The notes beneath the pieces were generated by a model. It searched no databases. It was not told the origin of the DNA and worked only from the letters and a program-made list of their open reading frames with translations. A DNA stretch of 64,000 bases from the NCBI RefSeq assembly GCF_029961145.1, contig NZ_JASBRG010000007.1, forward strand, positions 1,034,155 through 1,098,154, written 5' to 3'. The stretch's first letter is position 1. Each line of letters begins with the position of its first letter. Below are positions 28,077 through 38,400 of the stretch, piece after piece. Both the position numbers and the translations under genes were made by a program. The stretch is from Pinibacter soli. Its GTDB lineage: Bacteria; Bacteroidota; Bacteroidia; Chitinophagales; Chitinophagaceae.

Positions 28077-28209
28077 CTCTTTTTTTTTAATCCTGAGCAA
28101 GGTCAATATGGGCGATGCATCTACGTCATAATAGCGGAAAACATTACACAGGACGTAATAAATTTGACTTTTTTTGAAATCGATTGTCAATAAAATTCCG
28201 TAATGGTAT

Positions 28210-28276
28210 AAATAAAAAAAAGCCTGACAAATTAAGCCGACGAAGCAACGAAGCCGTCGGAAATAATTTGTCAAGC
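28210..28276 (-). terminator. Nested hairpin terminator of GH28 copy 2
   Basis: The outer stem (28222-28234 with 28264-28276, 12 of 13 pairs) encloses an inner CCGACG/CGTCGG stem. On the minus strand a run of eight T follows. It lies 47 bases after the GH28 stop at 28323 and separates that gene from the next operator. Confidence 0.8.
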
Positions 28277-28322
28277 CCCTTTAAACAAGTACAGTGTTAG
28301 TAAAACGATCTGCTAAATCACT

Positions 28323-29804
28323 TTACTGCACATTGATATTTTTTGAACTTACTGTTTTAAAAACGGGATTGGCATCGGTGATGATCTTCACATTTTTCAG
28401 ACTGATATTACTTGCATCTTTCGATACAAAACCATCTTTGGCCGAAATAACAACGTTTTTGAATTCGAGGTTGTGGACAGGCATTTCTGGTAGTCCTGTA
28501 ATGCTGAATGCAGTTTCAGCTTTATTGCAAACGACATTGCTTATGTAAAAATTACAAAATTCCGGCACCTTATCGGTTGCAACATTCTTCACTTTTTCTT
28601 TGTCCTGCCCTGCTCCCACATTGTCATAATAGGTATCAAATAAGATCGCTTCATCCTGAATGTCGTGCATAAAAATATTGTCGATATAAATGTCACGCAC
28701 CAGTCCACCGCGACCGGCATTGCTTTTCACACGGATGCCAATGTCTGTTCCAATAAAATTACAGTTACTCACAAATACGTTTTTCATTCCTCCATCTGTG
28801 TTACTTCCAATTACAAAACCACCGTGCGCATGATACACAATGCAATCAGCTATCACAACGTTTTGCAATTGTGCCTCACCATTTTTTCCTCCGCTCGATT
28901 TCATGCAAATGCCGTCATCGCCTGCATTGACAGTGCATTTGTATATCACTACATTCTTACTTGCGCTTATATCAATGCCGTCACCGTTTTGCGCCCACCA
29001 TTCATTATTCACCTGGATGTTGCGAATAGTAAGGTTTACACAGTTTTGTGGATTCAATACAAAGTTTGGAGAGTTCTTAAAAGTTGGCCCGTCGATCAAC
29101 ACGTTTTTGCTACCGGTTATAACAACGAGCTTTGGACGCAGGAAATCCTTTGCCGGCAAATAGTCTGCTTCAGTTGCATCTTTCTTTCCTTTCAATGTTT
29201 TCAGATATTCCTCTCCATTCATGGCTTCTTTGCTTGGCCACCAAACACTGCCGTCTTTACTTACAACGCCGGTTTTGTTCCATTGTTTCCATTGCGCTTC
29301 CGTGGCTTTTGATTTTTTCAGTGGTCTCCATGATTCACCGGAACCGTCGAAAATACCTTCGCCCGTAATGGCAACATTTTCCAGGTTAGCGCCATACACA
29401 GGCGGTTGCACCATGTAGCCACTGCCCGACTTTATCATCGGAAACAAATTTCTGTCGGGTGTAAATAATACAATGGCACCGCGCATTACATGAAGATCAA
29501 CATTGCTCTTTAACTGAATTGGCGCGGTGAGCCAAACACCAGGCGGTATAATAACACGACCGCCACCCGCTTGCGAACAAGCCGTTATCACTTTATCGAA
29601 AGCTTGTGTATTCAGCGAGTGTCCGTCATTTACACCGCCGTAGTCAACAATATTAAACGTCTTAGAAGGAAATGAAGGAATGACCGTTTGCGGCATAGCG
29701 AATGGCGCATTTTTCACATACCACGTCATGTCTTTATCCTGTGCGAAAGCGGACATACACAGCGACATTGCACCAAGAACAATTGTAAGCCTTAAAAATT
29801 TCAT
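28323..29804 (-). CDS. GH28 polygalacturonase, copy 2
   Basis: 493 residues from the ATG at 29804, which opens a proper signal peptide (MKFLRLTIVLGAMSLCMSAFAQ). An upstream start at 29873 would add 23 residues that spoil it. GH28 signatures are WWAQNGDGIDIS, VNAGDDGICMKSSGG, VYHAHGGFVIGS and IRVKSNAGRGG. It is an exported polygalacturonase. It is clearly paralogous to copy 1: PGVWLTAPIQLKSNVDLHV aligns with PEGLWITGPVEMKSNVNLHV. It has its own operator (site 5) and terminator, so it is a single-gene unit inside the second PL1/SusCD module. Confidence 0.93.
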   Translation of the reverse strand: MKFLRLTIVLGAMSLCMSAFAQDKDMTWYVKNAPFAMPQTVIPSFPSKTFNIVDYGGVNDGHSLNTQAFDKVITACSQAGGGRVIIPPGVWLTAPIQLKSNVDLHVMRGAIVLFTPDRNLFPMIKSGSGYMVQPPVYGANLENVAITGEGIFDGSGESWRPLKKSKATEAQWKQWNKTGVVSKDGSVWWPSKEAMNGEEYLKTLKGKKDATEADYLPAKDFLRPKLVVITGSKNVLIDGPTFKNSPNFVLNPQNCVNLTIRNIQVNNEWWAQNGDGIDISASKNVVIYKCTVNAGDDGICMKSSGGKNGEAQLQNVVIADCIVYHAHGGFVIGSNTDGGMKNVFVSNCNFIGTDIGIRVKSNAGRGGLVRDIYIDNIFMHDIQDEAILFDTYYDNVGAGQDKEKVKNVATDKVPEFCNFYISNVVCNKAETAFSITGLPEMPVHNLEFKNVVISAKDGFVSKDASNISLKNVKIITDANPVFKTVSSKNINVQ

Positions 29805-30060
29805 ATCAAGCTTAAATTTAATTGCGACAAATATCTGTAGAAAAATTCTGAAGCGGCAAAGGAAAAAACACAATCCTTTGCAAAAATGTAATATTGAAGC
29901 ACCGTTTTTTTCATCTTTTCAACAAATCCCTCACTTGAAAAAATGGAAACTATTTTTTGGGTGATCAACTGAAGAGGCTTGATTTTACTGGCATTGCGAC
30001 GCTCCATTCAGCGGTAGTAATTCTTTTCATCTTTTTTAAAAACGCCGGTACTGCAATAAC

Positions 30061-30071
30061 ACGCAATCGTT
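30061..30071. promoter_or_regulatory. Putative LacI-type operator ACGCAATCGTT, site 5
   Basis: An exact copy whose right half (TTGGCGT) also best fits a CG-centred palindrome. Centre 30068.5. The only promoter-like match at the expected distance is TACCGCTG (30016-30009, 52.5 bases away), which is poor. Confidence 0.7.
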
Positions 30072-30112
30072 GGCGTAGTTTTTGGTGCCCAACGCATAAT
30101 ACCAAATGCAGA

Positions 30113-30164
30113 ACGCCCAATGCACTATGCAATAACCTAAGGCTATGCAAACTGCATTGGGCGT
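30113..30164 (-). terminator. Strong hairpin after PL1 copy 2
   Basis: A perfect 12-base stem ACGCCCAATGCA (30113-30124) / TGCATTGGGCGT (30153-30164). It lies 42 bases after the PL1 stop and just before operator site 5. There is no T-tract, so it may be a folded 3' end rather than a classical terminator. Confidence 0.5.
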
Positions 30165-30173
30165 AAGAAACTC

Positions 30174-30215
30174 TCAGTTATTCAGTTACTCAGTTATTGA
30201 GTTATTCAGTTATTA
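30174..30215. repeat. CAGTTATT tandem repeat at the end of PL1 copy 2
   Basis: About five imperfect 8-9-base units. The 21 bases at 30178-30198 recur exactly, inverted, at 31646-31666 on the other side of the PL1 gene. The last unit supplies the TGA stop of the lyase. Confidence 0.6.
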
Positions 30216-31570
30216 ACCGCTGCAACCAGCTCATTCAAATACACTTCCAAATTTGTGTATTGCTTATCAACCGTATAAGCTGCGGCATCACTTGCATTGG
30301 CAGGATTTAAGCCGTGGGCGGTTTCCCATTCGTCTGGCATGCCGTCTTTATCGGAGTCTGCTGGAGCAGGAAGTGAACGTAATTCTGGCCAGCCGCCAAC
30401 ATCAGCAGGAGAATCAATAATGCCGTTTCTGTTTTTTCCGGTGATTGCTTTGCCGGTTCTCGCCTGCTCTATAACGCGTTGATCTGCGGCATCACGGAAC
30501 TTGTTTGCTCCTGCATATTTCAGTACTGCAGTGTAGGCATCCTTTGCTGAAGTGTATTGTATTTTTTCTACTTCAAAAGGAGCAAAGGCCTTAGCGGAAT
30601 CCGGGTCAGCCGTTTGTACGCCGCCGTTCCAGTTGTCAATAGAAACAGAAGAATTTCCTTCAACCACATTGCCGAAAACATAGAACTTACCAAGTGGGCT
30701 CCACGGTTCAACAATTCTATCAGCGGTCTTTCTCTTTGTTGCAGGGCCAGGTTTGTAATAATTGCAAACCATATTATACGAACCTTTTTCGCCGCCGTAC
30801 GTACTGTTTTCTCCCCAGTTAAAAATTACGTTGTTCCGGAAATCAACAAGTTCATCTGGTTGATTGGGTGTTGTGGCCGAACCACTGAAACGTGGGTTGC
30901 GGCTTTTATGATCTGCCAATAAATTGTGATGAAATGTTGCGCTTTCTCCACCCCATATGCCGCCATAGCCATGCTCGCCTTTGGAGTGTACAGAATTGTT
31001 CAGGCTTTCGGCAACGATGCACCATTGCATGGTGAAGTTTCTGTTGTGATAAAACGAAGCTGTTTCATCAACCGACCAGCTTGCAGAGCAATGGTCAATG
31101 ATGATGTTGCTACGCTGCCTTGTGCCGCCCATCGCATCGTCTTCCTGATGCTTTTCTGCACCAAGTCGTGACCGCATGTAACGAACGATTACGTTATCGG
31201 CTTCTATAACGAAAGTATAATTTTTAAGACAGATGCCATCGCCCGGCGCAGATTGTCCGGCAATGGTTACATCGCCATTTTTGACGTCGAGTTTTGACGC
31301 AAGTTCGATTGTGCCGGAGACTGCAAACACAATCATGCGCGGCCCTTTTGCTTCGACTGCCTCACGCAAACTGCCGGGGCCTGCATCGTTGAGATTGGTA
31401 ACGATCCACACCTTGCCGCCACGACCACCTGTCGTGTATTTGCCAAAGCCCTCCGCTCCCGGAAATGCAATTGCTCTGCCTGTTGTTGAAACTGCTGCCT
31501 GTTGAGCTGTACATGCAACGGCCGTTAAAACGGCCGAGGCAAGCAGCAGCATCATTTGTTTACGGATCAT
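30206..31570 (-). CDS. PL1 pectate lyase, copy 2
   Basis: 454 residues with an N-terminal signal (VLTAVACTAQ; possible lipid attachment at C20, weak lipobox). The PL1 beta-helix opens AFPGAEGFGKYTTGGRGGKV. Motifs IIIDHCSASWSVDETASFY, FHHNLLADHKSRNPRFSGS and FRNNVIFNWGENSTYGGEKG parallel copy 1 almost step for step. Near the C-terminus DSDKDGMPDEWETAHGLNP is a short Asp-rich motif of the thrombospondin type 3/dockerin-like kind. It makes unsaturated galacturonides for GH105. It follows the FN3 lipoprotein gene after 268 bases, so it may have its own promoter. Flanked by an inverted 21-base repeat. Confidence 0.93.
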   Translation of the reverse strand: MIRKQMMLLLASAVLTAVACTAQQAAVSTTGRAIAFPGAEGFGKYTTGGRGGKVWIVTNLNDAGPGSLREAVEAKGPRMIVFAVSGTIELASKLDVKNGDVTIAGQSAPGDGICLKNYTFVIEADNVIVRYMRSRLGAEKHQEDDAMGGTRQRSNIIIDHCSASWSVDETASFYHNRNFTMQWCIVAESLNNSVHSKGEHGYGGIWGGESATFHHNLLADHKSRNPRFSGSATTPNQPDELVDFRNNVIFNWGENSTYGGEKGSYNMVCNYYKPGPATKRKTADRIVEPWSPLGKFYVFGNVVEGNSSVSIDNWNGGVQTADPDSAKAFAPFEVEKIQYTSAKDAYTAVLKYAGANKFRDAADQRVIEQARTGKAITGKNRNGIIDSPADVGGWPELRSLPAPADSDKDGMPDEWETAHGLNPANASDAAAYTVDKQYTNLEVYLNELVAAVNN

Positions 31571-31645
31571 CCCTAAATGTTTTTATAAACCTACAAAAAA
31601 GTAAGTAGAGGGCATTAGGATATAGGGGTTAAGGGGTTAAAACTT

Positions 31646-31666
31646 AATAACTGAGTAACTGAATAA
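31646..31666. repeat. Inverted copy of the 21-base repeat flanking PL1 copy 2
   Basis: Exact reverse complement of 30178-30198; a shared string of TTATTCAGTTACTCAG type. Confidence 0.6.
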
Positions 31667-31733
31667 TTGAATACTGAATGTTTACGCTCAATCATTCCCT
31701 CAGTTGAAAAACTTCGTCAATGTCGTATATCAA

Positions 31734-31773
31734 GCGCCGCACAGAAATACAACTGTACAAGTGTGCGACGCAA
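31734..31773. repeat. Hairpin with a dispersed 19-base sequence
   Basis: GCGCCGCAC (31734-31742) pairs with GTGCGACGC (31763-31771), one mismatch. The right part GTACAAGTGTGCGACGCAA (31755-31773) recurs exactly at 44836-44854 upstream of the rhamnose isomerase gene. It lies in the gap after the FN3 lipoprotein gene. Confidence 0.55.
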
Positions 31774-31838
31774 CCAAAGCTCAATTCTTATTCTATCGCC
31801 TGGCTCAAAAAAATGAGTTTCCAATTCCTAATTCCTGA

Positions 31839-33488
31839 CTAATGGTACCATCTTGGGTCACCGTTGTTCGGAACACTTGCTGGCAACGCAAAGTTTGTTG
31901 TTGATGTTGTCCATGGCAATGTAACAGTTGTTGGCGCAGTGCCCGGCCAAATAATGGCAGTGCCGCCAGATGCAGCAGTCATACAATTATAGACAAAATT
32001 ATTCGTCAGTGTATAAACGTTGCTGGCATAGCCAACAAACGCATTCGCGTTTACAGTTGTTGCAGCCAAAGCATCCGGCGTGTTAGCCATTATAGAGTTT
32101 GTCAAAAAGAAATTTACCTGGTTGGCTACATCTGTATTGCCATCAAACACAGCGGCTTTAGCCTGCTGGCCAAAACTGTTGAAAGTGCACTGATCAATTT
32201 TAACCACCGGTATAGTAACCGATGTACCTGAACGTGCATTCATCTTGGCAGTGTAGCCTATAATGCCACGGGCAATATTATAAAGAGTTGATTTGGTAAT
32301 AATCACACTGTCGAACTGCAATTTATCGCACATGATACCACCATAGTTTTGAGAACCGGTAACGCCCACGTTCGCAACACAATTGTTGATTTTAATGTTC
32401 CCAATCTTGTGATCGTTAGCGGCTGTACCGTAGCTTCCTCTCAAAAAGGTTGTTGCACCGCTCTTCAAATTAATAATACAGTTGTCAGCTGTGAACTGTT
32501 TGAAAGTCGTGGCATCACCTGTATTAACCTGCCCATTCAATACAACAAAATAAGATGCTCCAACCCAACCGTTGTTAGTAGTACCGTCAAACGTAACACC
32601 GGAGATGGTTAAACCGGCTCCATTCCCTTTCAGAATAATTTCTTTTGTGTTAACGATGAGCGTTTTTGTAGGATCGCCTGTAACAGAGGCAATCGTGATA
32701 TTCTTTAGAAGAAGGGTCGGGTTCAAACCACCGCAATCGTAAGTACCATCGGTCAAACCAAGTACAGCACCATCAAGTGCTCCGTTAATTTCTGTAATCA
32801 GGTTCGCAGTTGGATCAATAATCTTGGTGAACATACCTGCATCTTTTGTTGTAAAGGTCATTGTTCCCTTGCTAGTCGCTCCTTTGAATAACTCAGCAGT
32901 GTAAGTAGTGTTTGGCGTTAATTTTTTCAACAGTAAAGTATCTGCAGAGATGAGAGAATCAGCGGACGCACCGTTAACGGTGATAGTCACTTTTGTTAAC
33001 CCATCCTGGTGTCTCCAACGCAGTATAGCTGTATAATATTGAATATCTCCGGCTAAAGGCGCAATGAAAAGATTCTCTCCGAGAATTGAAAATTTATTCC
33101 CTTTTAACCACTGTGAATCTCCTGCACCATTTACACCACGCACTTTCACCTGGGCATAGTAATCCTTCTTCACGAGCAGATCTGCATCTGTGTATTTTTT
33201 GCTAAGAGCTGTTGTTGTATCAGTGCGAACAATATTGGTAAAAGCCGCGTCCGTTGCTATTTGCAGGACGTAGTAAATTTTGTTTGCTGCAGTATCATTG
33301 TACAATGAAGTTCCCCATGACAACGTAGCCGAAGTGGCATCCGTGGTGGCTTTCAATGCGGAGTTAGGCATGAACATGCGTGAAAATGAGGGGTCCTGAA
33401 AACCACCGGTCTTATCGCACGATGCCAGGCTTACAACAGCAAAAGCTATTATAGTGATATATAGAAGGTTAAATATTCTTTGTTTCAT
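31839..33488 (-). CDS. FN3/beta-helix surface lipoprotein, DUF4957/DUF5123-like, copy 2
   Basis: 549 residues with lipobox LASC (C24). Residues about 40-125 form a fibronectin III module (ATLSWGTSLYNDTAANKIYYVLQIA), and a second follows (AILRWRHQDGLTKVTITVNG, KLTPNTTYTAELFKG). Residues about 220-549 are a beta-helix (ITIASVTGDPTKTLIVNTKE, LTISGVTFDGTTNNGWVGAS, IKINNCVANVGVTG, VKIDQCTFNSFGQQAKAAV) ending PNNGDPRWYH. The end motif GDPRWF/Y is shared with copy 1, and the same place in the operon supports orthologous roles in surface pectin binding. No enzyme motif is seen. Confidence 0.78.
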   Translation of the reverse strand: MKQRIFNLLYITIIAFAVVSLASCDKTGGFQDPSFSRMFMPNSALKATTDATSATLSWGTSLYNDTAANKIYYVLQIATDAAFTNIVRTDTTTALSKKYTDADLLVKKDYYAQVKVRGVNGAGDSQWLKGNKFSILGENLFIAPLAGDIQYYTAILRWRHQDGLTKVTITVNGASADSLISADTLLLKKLTPNTTYTAELFKGATSKGTMTFTTKDAGMFTKIIDPTANLITEINGALDGAVLGLTDGTYDCGGLNPTLLLKNITIASVTGDPTKTLIVNTKEIILKGNGAGLTISGVTFDGTTNNGWVGASYFVVLNGQVNTGDATTFKQFTADNCIINLKSGATTFLRGSYGTAANDHKIGNIKINNCVANVGVTGSQNYGGIMCDKLQFDSVIITKSTLYNIARGIIGYTAKMNARSGTSVTIPVVKIDQCTFNSFGQQAKAAVFDGNTDVANQVNFFLTNSIMANTPDALAATTVNANAFVGYASNVYTLTNNFVYNCMTAASGGTAIIWPGTAPTTVTLPWTTSTTNFALPASVPNNGDPRWYH

Positions 33489-33597
33489 GTTTCAGTTTTT
33501 TGTTAGGAAAAAACAGTTGTTTGCTAATAGTTGTGAGAAATACTGACTGTTCAAAATTGGGCGTCAACAATTCTCAACTTTCAACTTTCAATTTTTC

Positions 33598-35469
33598 CTA
33601 CTGTCCATAATACGGGTTTTGTACCAGATTAAAATTCGTATTGATCGCTGTATTCGGGAACGGCAGCAATTCGCTGAAATTCGATTTGAAATAATACGCA
33701 TATCCCTGGTTCGCATCATTCAGGTATGTTGCCACTTTGATCTGTTTTCTCCAGTTGTATGCAGTATAACCTGTTGGAGCAGTGGTGACAGGGGATGGCG
33801 TAAAATATACTTTAGCAACAGGACCAGTGCCGCCTACCGCATCTGTCGCAAGAATAAGCGATGACATTTCCTGAGGAATAGCTGCATTAAGGAACGCATT
33901 TGTTTTTGCATATATCACCATTGGAACATTTGAATAGCGGCCGGCGCCTGTTCCGGTTGTATCTGCAAATTGTGTCAACTTCGCTCTAGTCTCGTTGATC
34001 TTGGTTCCAATCAGGTTCCATCTTATCAGGTCATATTTGCGAATACCTTCTCCACCAAATTCCAGCAAGCGCTCTTGTACTAGTGCATTGAAAAATCCAT
34101 CGTGGCTGGTTGGCATTGCAGGCTCACGATCGAGATAACCCGCATAGGCCCTGTCTCTTACTCTCTTCAATGCATTTTGAGCAGCAGAAGATGGAGCACC
34201 GTTTATTTCATTGTCTGCTTCTGCATACATCAGCAATACGTCTGCAAAGCGCACCAACGGCCATTGAATTTCCATATATTGAGCTGTGCTGTTGTTGGTC
34301 CAGTTTCTTCTGAACTTACCGTCTGCCATCGCATCAGCAGCCTGCAAAGTCTTTTGATCTTTGTTGTCTATTTGAATATAAGCCAGTGTTACATCGCGAC
34401 GAGCATCACCAATTGAATCGAATTCATAAAAATAAGTTGGAATGGCAGTGATACCGCCTCCACCTGTACCATACGTTGTACTGGCAGATTTGATGCCATT
34501 GTAATAACCGAGTTTGGTATCTGTATTTGCCAAACCGCCGGCAGTAGAAGCGCCTACTACCCACATCATTTCATTTGCATTATCTGCAACATAACTGTTG
34601 GAAGATGTATGCAATGATTTGAACAGGTTCTCATAGCTTGCGTTCAAACCGTTTTCGTTTTTCTGGATAATGTCCTTGCACTCATCCATTGCGATCTGGT
34701 AATAGGTTTTATAATCGCTTCTGCGTTCCATTTGTTTTGAATCGCCACGCAATGAAAATCCTCCGCGATACAACGCGATTCTTGCACGCATCGCCTTCAC
34801 CACGGCTTTCGAAATTTTCGTAGCCGGATCGCCGGTTTCTGAACGCCATGGAACTAAGTCTTCCGCAGTTTTAAGATCATTCAACACGTGATCGTATAAT
34901 GAATCCCTGCTGATATTTGGAATGTACAAATTAGTAACATCTGAAGAAGGAATAAGCGAAACCGGTGCATCTCCCCAGTTTCTCAAAACTTCGAGAATGA
35001 ACATTGAACGCAGTGTCAAAGCTTCACCATACATTTTCTTCATGCTGGTTTGCTGTGTCGCATTTCCTTTTGTATAGAGATCTGATTTCGGAATGTACTT
35101 GATGCAAATGTTTGCTCTTTCTATTCCTGCAAACAAATTATTGAACGGGTTAGCAAGTTCTGTATTCGCCGGGTTCACGCAAAACATGCTGAAGTCGCGA
35201 CGACCGCCATCCTTGGAACCTGAGGTTTTAAAGTCGTCAGCCGACTGTGCAAAATACAGGCTCAAACGTATGCCATAAGCCTGGTCACCGGTCAACTGAT
35301 TATAAACACCGTTGATAGCTGATTGCGTATTGGTGACACTACTGAACACAGCATCTGTTGACATACTGGAAAGAAGATCCGTATCAAGATATTTCTTGCA
35401 GGATGGTAGTACCAATGCGCCCAAGGCGATCATTGATAGTGGTAATATTTTGATGATATTAAGTTTCAT
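33598..35469 (-). CDS. SusD/RagB-family glycan-binding lipoprotein, copy 2
   Basis: 623 residues, lipobox VLPSC (C24). Family motifs are KKYLDTDLLSSMSTDAVFSS, ALTLRSMFILEVLRNWGDAPVS, VVKAMRARIALYRGGFSLRG and WPLVRFADVLLMYAEADNEI ... QERLLEFGGEGIRKYDLIRWN. It is the surface lid of the SusC transporter. It starts 18 bases after the partner susC. It has the same layout as copy 1 but diverges in the binding part, which suggests a different size or decoration of ligand. Confidence 0.95.
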   Translation of the reverse strand: MKLNIIKILPLSMIALGALVLPSCKKYLDTDLLSSMSTDAVFSSVTNTQSAINGVYNQLTGDQAYGIRLSLYFAQSADDFKTSGSKDGGRRDFSMFCVNPANTELANPFNNLFAGIERANICIKYIPKSDLYTKGNATQQTSMKKMYGEALTLRSMFILEVLRNWGDAPVSLIPSSDVTNLYIPNISRDSLYDHVLNDLKTAEDLVPWRSETGDPATKISKAVVKAMRARIALYRGGFSLRGDSKQMERRSDYKTYYQIAMDECKDIIQKNENGLNASYENLFKSLHTSSNSYVADNANEMMWVVGASTAGGLANTDTKLGYYNGIKSASTTYGTGGGGITAIPTYFYEFDSIGDARRDVTLAYIQIDNKDQKTLQAADAMADGKFRRNWTNNSTAQYMEIQWPLVRFADVLLMYAEADNEINGAPSSAAQNALKRVRDRAYAGYLDREPAMPTSHDGFFNALVQERLLEFGGEGIRKYDLIRWNLIGTKINETRAKLTQFADTTGTGAGRYSNVPMVIYAKTNAFLNAAIPQEMSSLILATDAVGGTGPVAKVYFTPSPVTTAPTGYTAYNWRKQIKVATYLNDANQGYAYYFKSNFSELLPFPNTAINTNFNLVQNPYYGQ

Positions 35470-35487
35470 TACAATTTTCTTTAGCTG

Positions 35488-38400
35488 TTAAAAAGTTACG
35501 CTCAAACCTCCGAGATAAAATCTGCTGCGTGGATATGTTGCATAGTCCACACCCGGTGTTTCCGGAGTTGCTCTCCTTGTGCTGGCTTCGGGGTCGAATC
35601 CTGAATAGTTGGTAAACGTGTACAGATTATTTACTGTAGCATAAATTCTCACTTTCGAAATGAATTTAGTCTTAGCCAACAAGTTTGCAGGAAGTGTGTA
35701 ACCCAATGTGACGTTGTTGATACGAAGGAAAGAACCGTCTTCTATGCCGTAAGAATGCAGGAAATAGTTACCCCTTGAAGGTGTCCATATTTTTGCATTT
35801 TGATTCATCGCATCCAATTGTTTGAAATCGGTTACTTTGTTTCCGGCTTCATCGTATATTCTGTAGCGATCCTTTACAACGTTCAACAGGTTATTATCTG
35901 TGTATTGATATGTCGTTGTAAATTCCAGTTTGTTTGCGTTATACTCTTTGTTACCATACACGAAGTTCATGAAAATGCTCAGGTCAAATCCTTTGTAGGT
36001 AAACTGGTTATTGAAACCGCCGGTAAATATTGGTTGCGCATTGCCTAATACTTGTTCATCTTCATCTCTTCTAACCACACTGTCTCCGCCTAAGTTTTTC
36101 AGCTTCAACATCCCTGGTTCAATGTTTTTACCACCCAAAGCAACCTCTTTATCATCTGCTACTCCTTGCTTTAAAATAAATGTTTTTTTAGCAGCGTCAT
36201 AGCCGGAGAAATCGTTAGTAGTGTAATATCCGTCTGTTACATATCCATAAAACTGACCTACAGGTTTACCTAACTGAACATAAAAATCATACATCTGATT
36301 TACCCAACCGGACTGAACCTGGTAAGATTGTCTTGGGTGTCCTGTAGGATCAATGCCGAGATCAATAACTTTGTTCCAGTTGCGGGCGATGTTGAAATTC
36401 GCCGTCCACGTGAAATCTCTCTTGTTGATGATCTGTCCGCTAAGTTGCAGCTCTATACCTTTATTTTGAATTTTACCTGCGTTCTGAAGCTGTTTTGTAT
36501 AGCCGCTTGTTGGCGGAACATCTGCCAATAGTAGCAGGTCGTTTGTCTGATTCGTATAACCATCAATTGAGGCAGTCAACCTGTTATGCATGAACGCGAA
36601 GTCCAGACCAAGGTTTCTCGAAACCGTTGTTTCCCATTTCAGGTTGCTGTTTGCAAGGCTTCCGGAAGTTAATCCCGGACTTGTTGCACCTACACTATAA
36701 CCATATCCCTCAGTCAAAGAGTTTCCAAATGTTTGCCTCCACCAATTATCTGAAATTCTATTGTTACCGGCCGTTCCGTAGCTTGCACGCACTTTGATGT
36801 CACTTACGACATTACCCCCGCCAATTACACCCTGCATGAATTTCTCCTGTGATAAGCGCCATGCAACAGATGCAGAAGGGAAATAACCCCAGCGGTGTCC
36901 GTCAGCAAATTTTGAAGAGCCATCAGCACGCATTGATACTGTCGCTATGTATTTGCCATCATAAGAATAATTAGCACGACCAAAGAAAGACAGCAATTGA
37001 GCCTGCGTTTGGAAAGACGTTGGAGTAGGCTGAACGCTTGCCGCTGTAGGAGGCTGCGAAGATTGAAACTGTGCGAACACCTGGTCTGCCTTCATTTCTG
37101 CAGGATACCAATAATTGGTTGCGCTGAAAGAATTGTACTTAACCTGGTAGGTTTCCTCACCCAGCAATACGTTCAGGCTATGTTTGTTTTTGAATGTATT
37201 GGTATAAGCCAAAGTGTTGGAATTGTTCAGCGAAGTTGAGTACGAAGTTCCCATTGTAGCAGCCGGCATGTTTCCATACTGTCTCGCGATGTACGTTGAT
37301 ACGCCGGAGTACAAATTAGTAGCACTATCCGCACGTGTGGCACCAATTGTCGTTTTGAAAGTAAGATTTTTTACTATCTGCCAGCTTGCATAACCGTCCA
37401 CAACGATAGTGTTTTGTTTCTGGTGTCTTACGTCGTCGTTTACAAACACAATCGGGTTAACAATAGCAGAACTGTTATATGTTGTCGGATCGAGCACGAC
37501 ATCCGGATCAAAAGTTGTTTCTGACTGATACGGTTGGTATTTCACTATGTTTCTCAACTTGTTATTTCCCTGGCTGCCCGTATTGGAAGTACCGCCACCA
37601 TCTACTTGTTGTGAACTGTAGCGGATATTGAAACCCATTTTTATCTTGTCGGACAATGCATTGTCAAGTCTGAAGGAAGCCATGTTACGCTTAAAGCCCG
37701 AACCCAGCATGATCGCGTCTTCTCTGTTATTGTTCAGCGTCAGGGAGTAAGTAGTTCCTTTAACACCTCCCGTTACGTTGATCGTATTGTTTTGCGCCAT
37801 TGCATTGCGGCCGAACACCTGGTCCTGCCAGTTTACCATTGGCATTTGGTGGTAAAGGTCCATGTCTGCAAACTGGCCGTATTTAGTGGCGAACTTCGTT
37901 GAATCAGAAGTTCCGTTATACATGGTTTTGTATAATTCGGATTGATAGTTTACGAAATCGTAAGGATTCATAACATCCAATGTGTTGGCGATGTTTCTTA
38001 CACCGAACGTACCATCGTATATCACTTTTGCCTTTCCTACTTTACCACTCTTGGTAGTGATCAACACCACACCGTTTGCACCGCGGGCACCGTAAATAGC
38101 AGTTGCAGACGCATCTTTCAAAACGTCCACGCTTGCAATTTCAGATGGCGCGAGTAATGAAAGGGCATTTTCTACCTGAATTCCGTCCACAATGTAAAGC
38201 GGTGAGTTGTCCTGTGTAAGTGATCCGCCTCCGCGTACGCGAATAAGGATAGTCGCACCTGGCTGACCTTCGGTTGTAGTTACCTGTACGCCTGCCAAAC
38301 GGCCGGTTACAGCTTCCGCAGCTGTACTTACAGGCACATCTCTCAGGTCCTTGGATGTAACAGACGAAACGGAAGAAGTCAGGTCCCTCCTTTTCATGGT

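Larger units (their letters stand above)
27887..28322. other. 436-base region between susC copy 1 and GH28 copy 2
   Basis: It contains, from left to right, an untranslated leader of about 115 bases, the susC promoter (28015-28044), operator site 4 (28066-28076), and the terminator of the GH28 gene (28210-28276). The 84-codon reverse reading frame spanning 28020-28274 lies over these elements and is not a gene. Confidence 0.65.
29805..30205. other. 401-base region between GH28 copy 2 and PL1 copy 2
   Basis: It holds a long AT-rich leader, a 12-mer TTGCGACGCTCC (29994-30005) also seen at 19480-19491, operator site 5, a strong hairpin (30113-30164) and a tandem repeat that runs into the PL1 stop codon. 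No gene is supported. Confidence 0.55.

Noticed and set aside
28020-28274. An 84-codon reverse-strand reading frame between susC copy 1 and GH28 copy 2
   Set aside because: It covers the GH28 terminator, an operator copy and the susC promoter; the translation shows poly-Lys/Phe runs from A/T tracts.
29805-29873. A longer GH28 copy 2 starting at 29873
   Set aside because: The extra 23 residues precede a normal signal peptide that starts at 29804.
32732-32740. CGCAATCGT, a near match to the pectin operator
   Set aside because: It is inside the coding region of the FN3 lipoprotein with no gene start near, and lacks the flanking A and final T.
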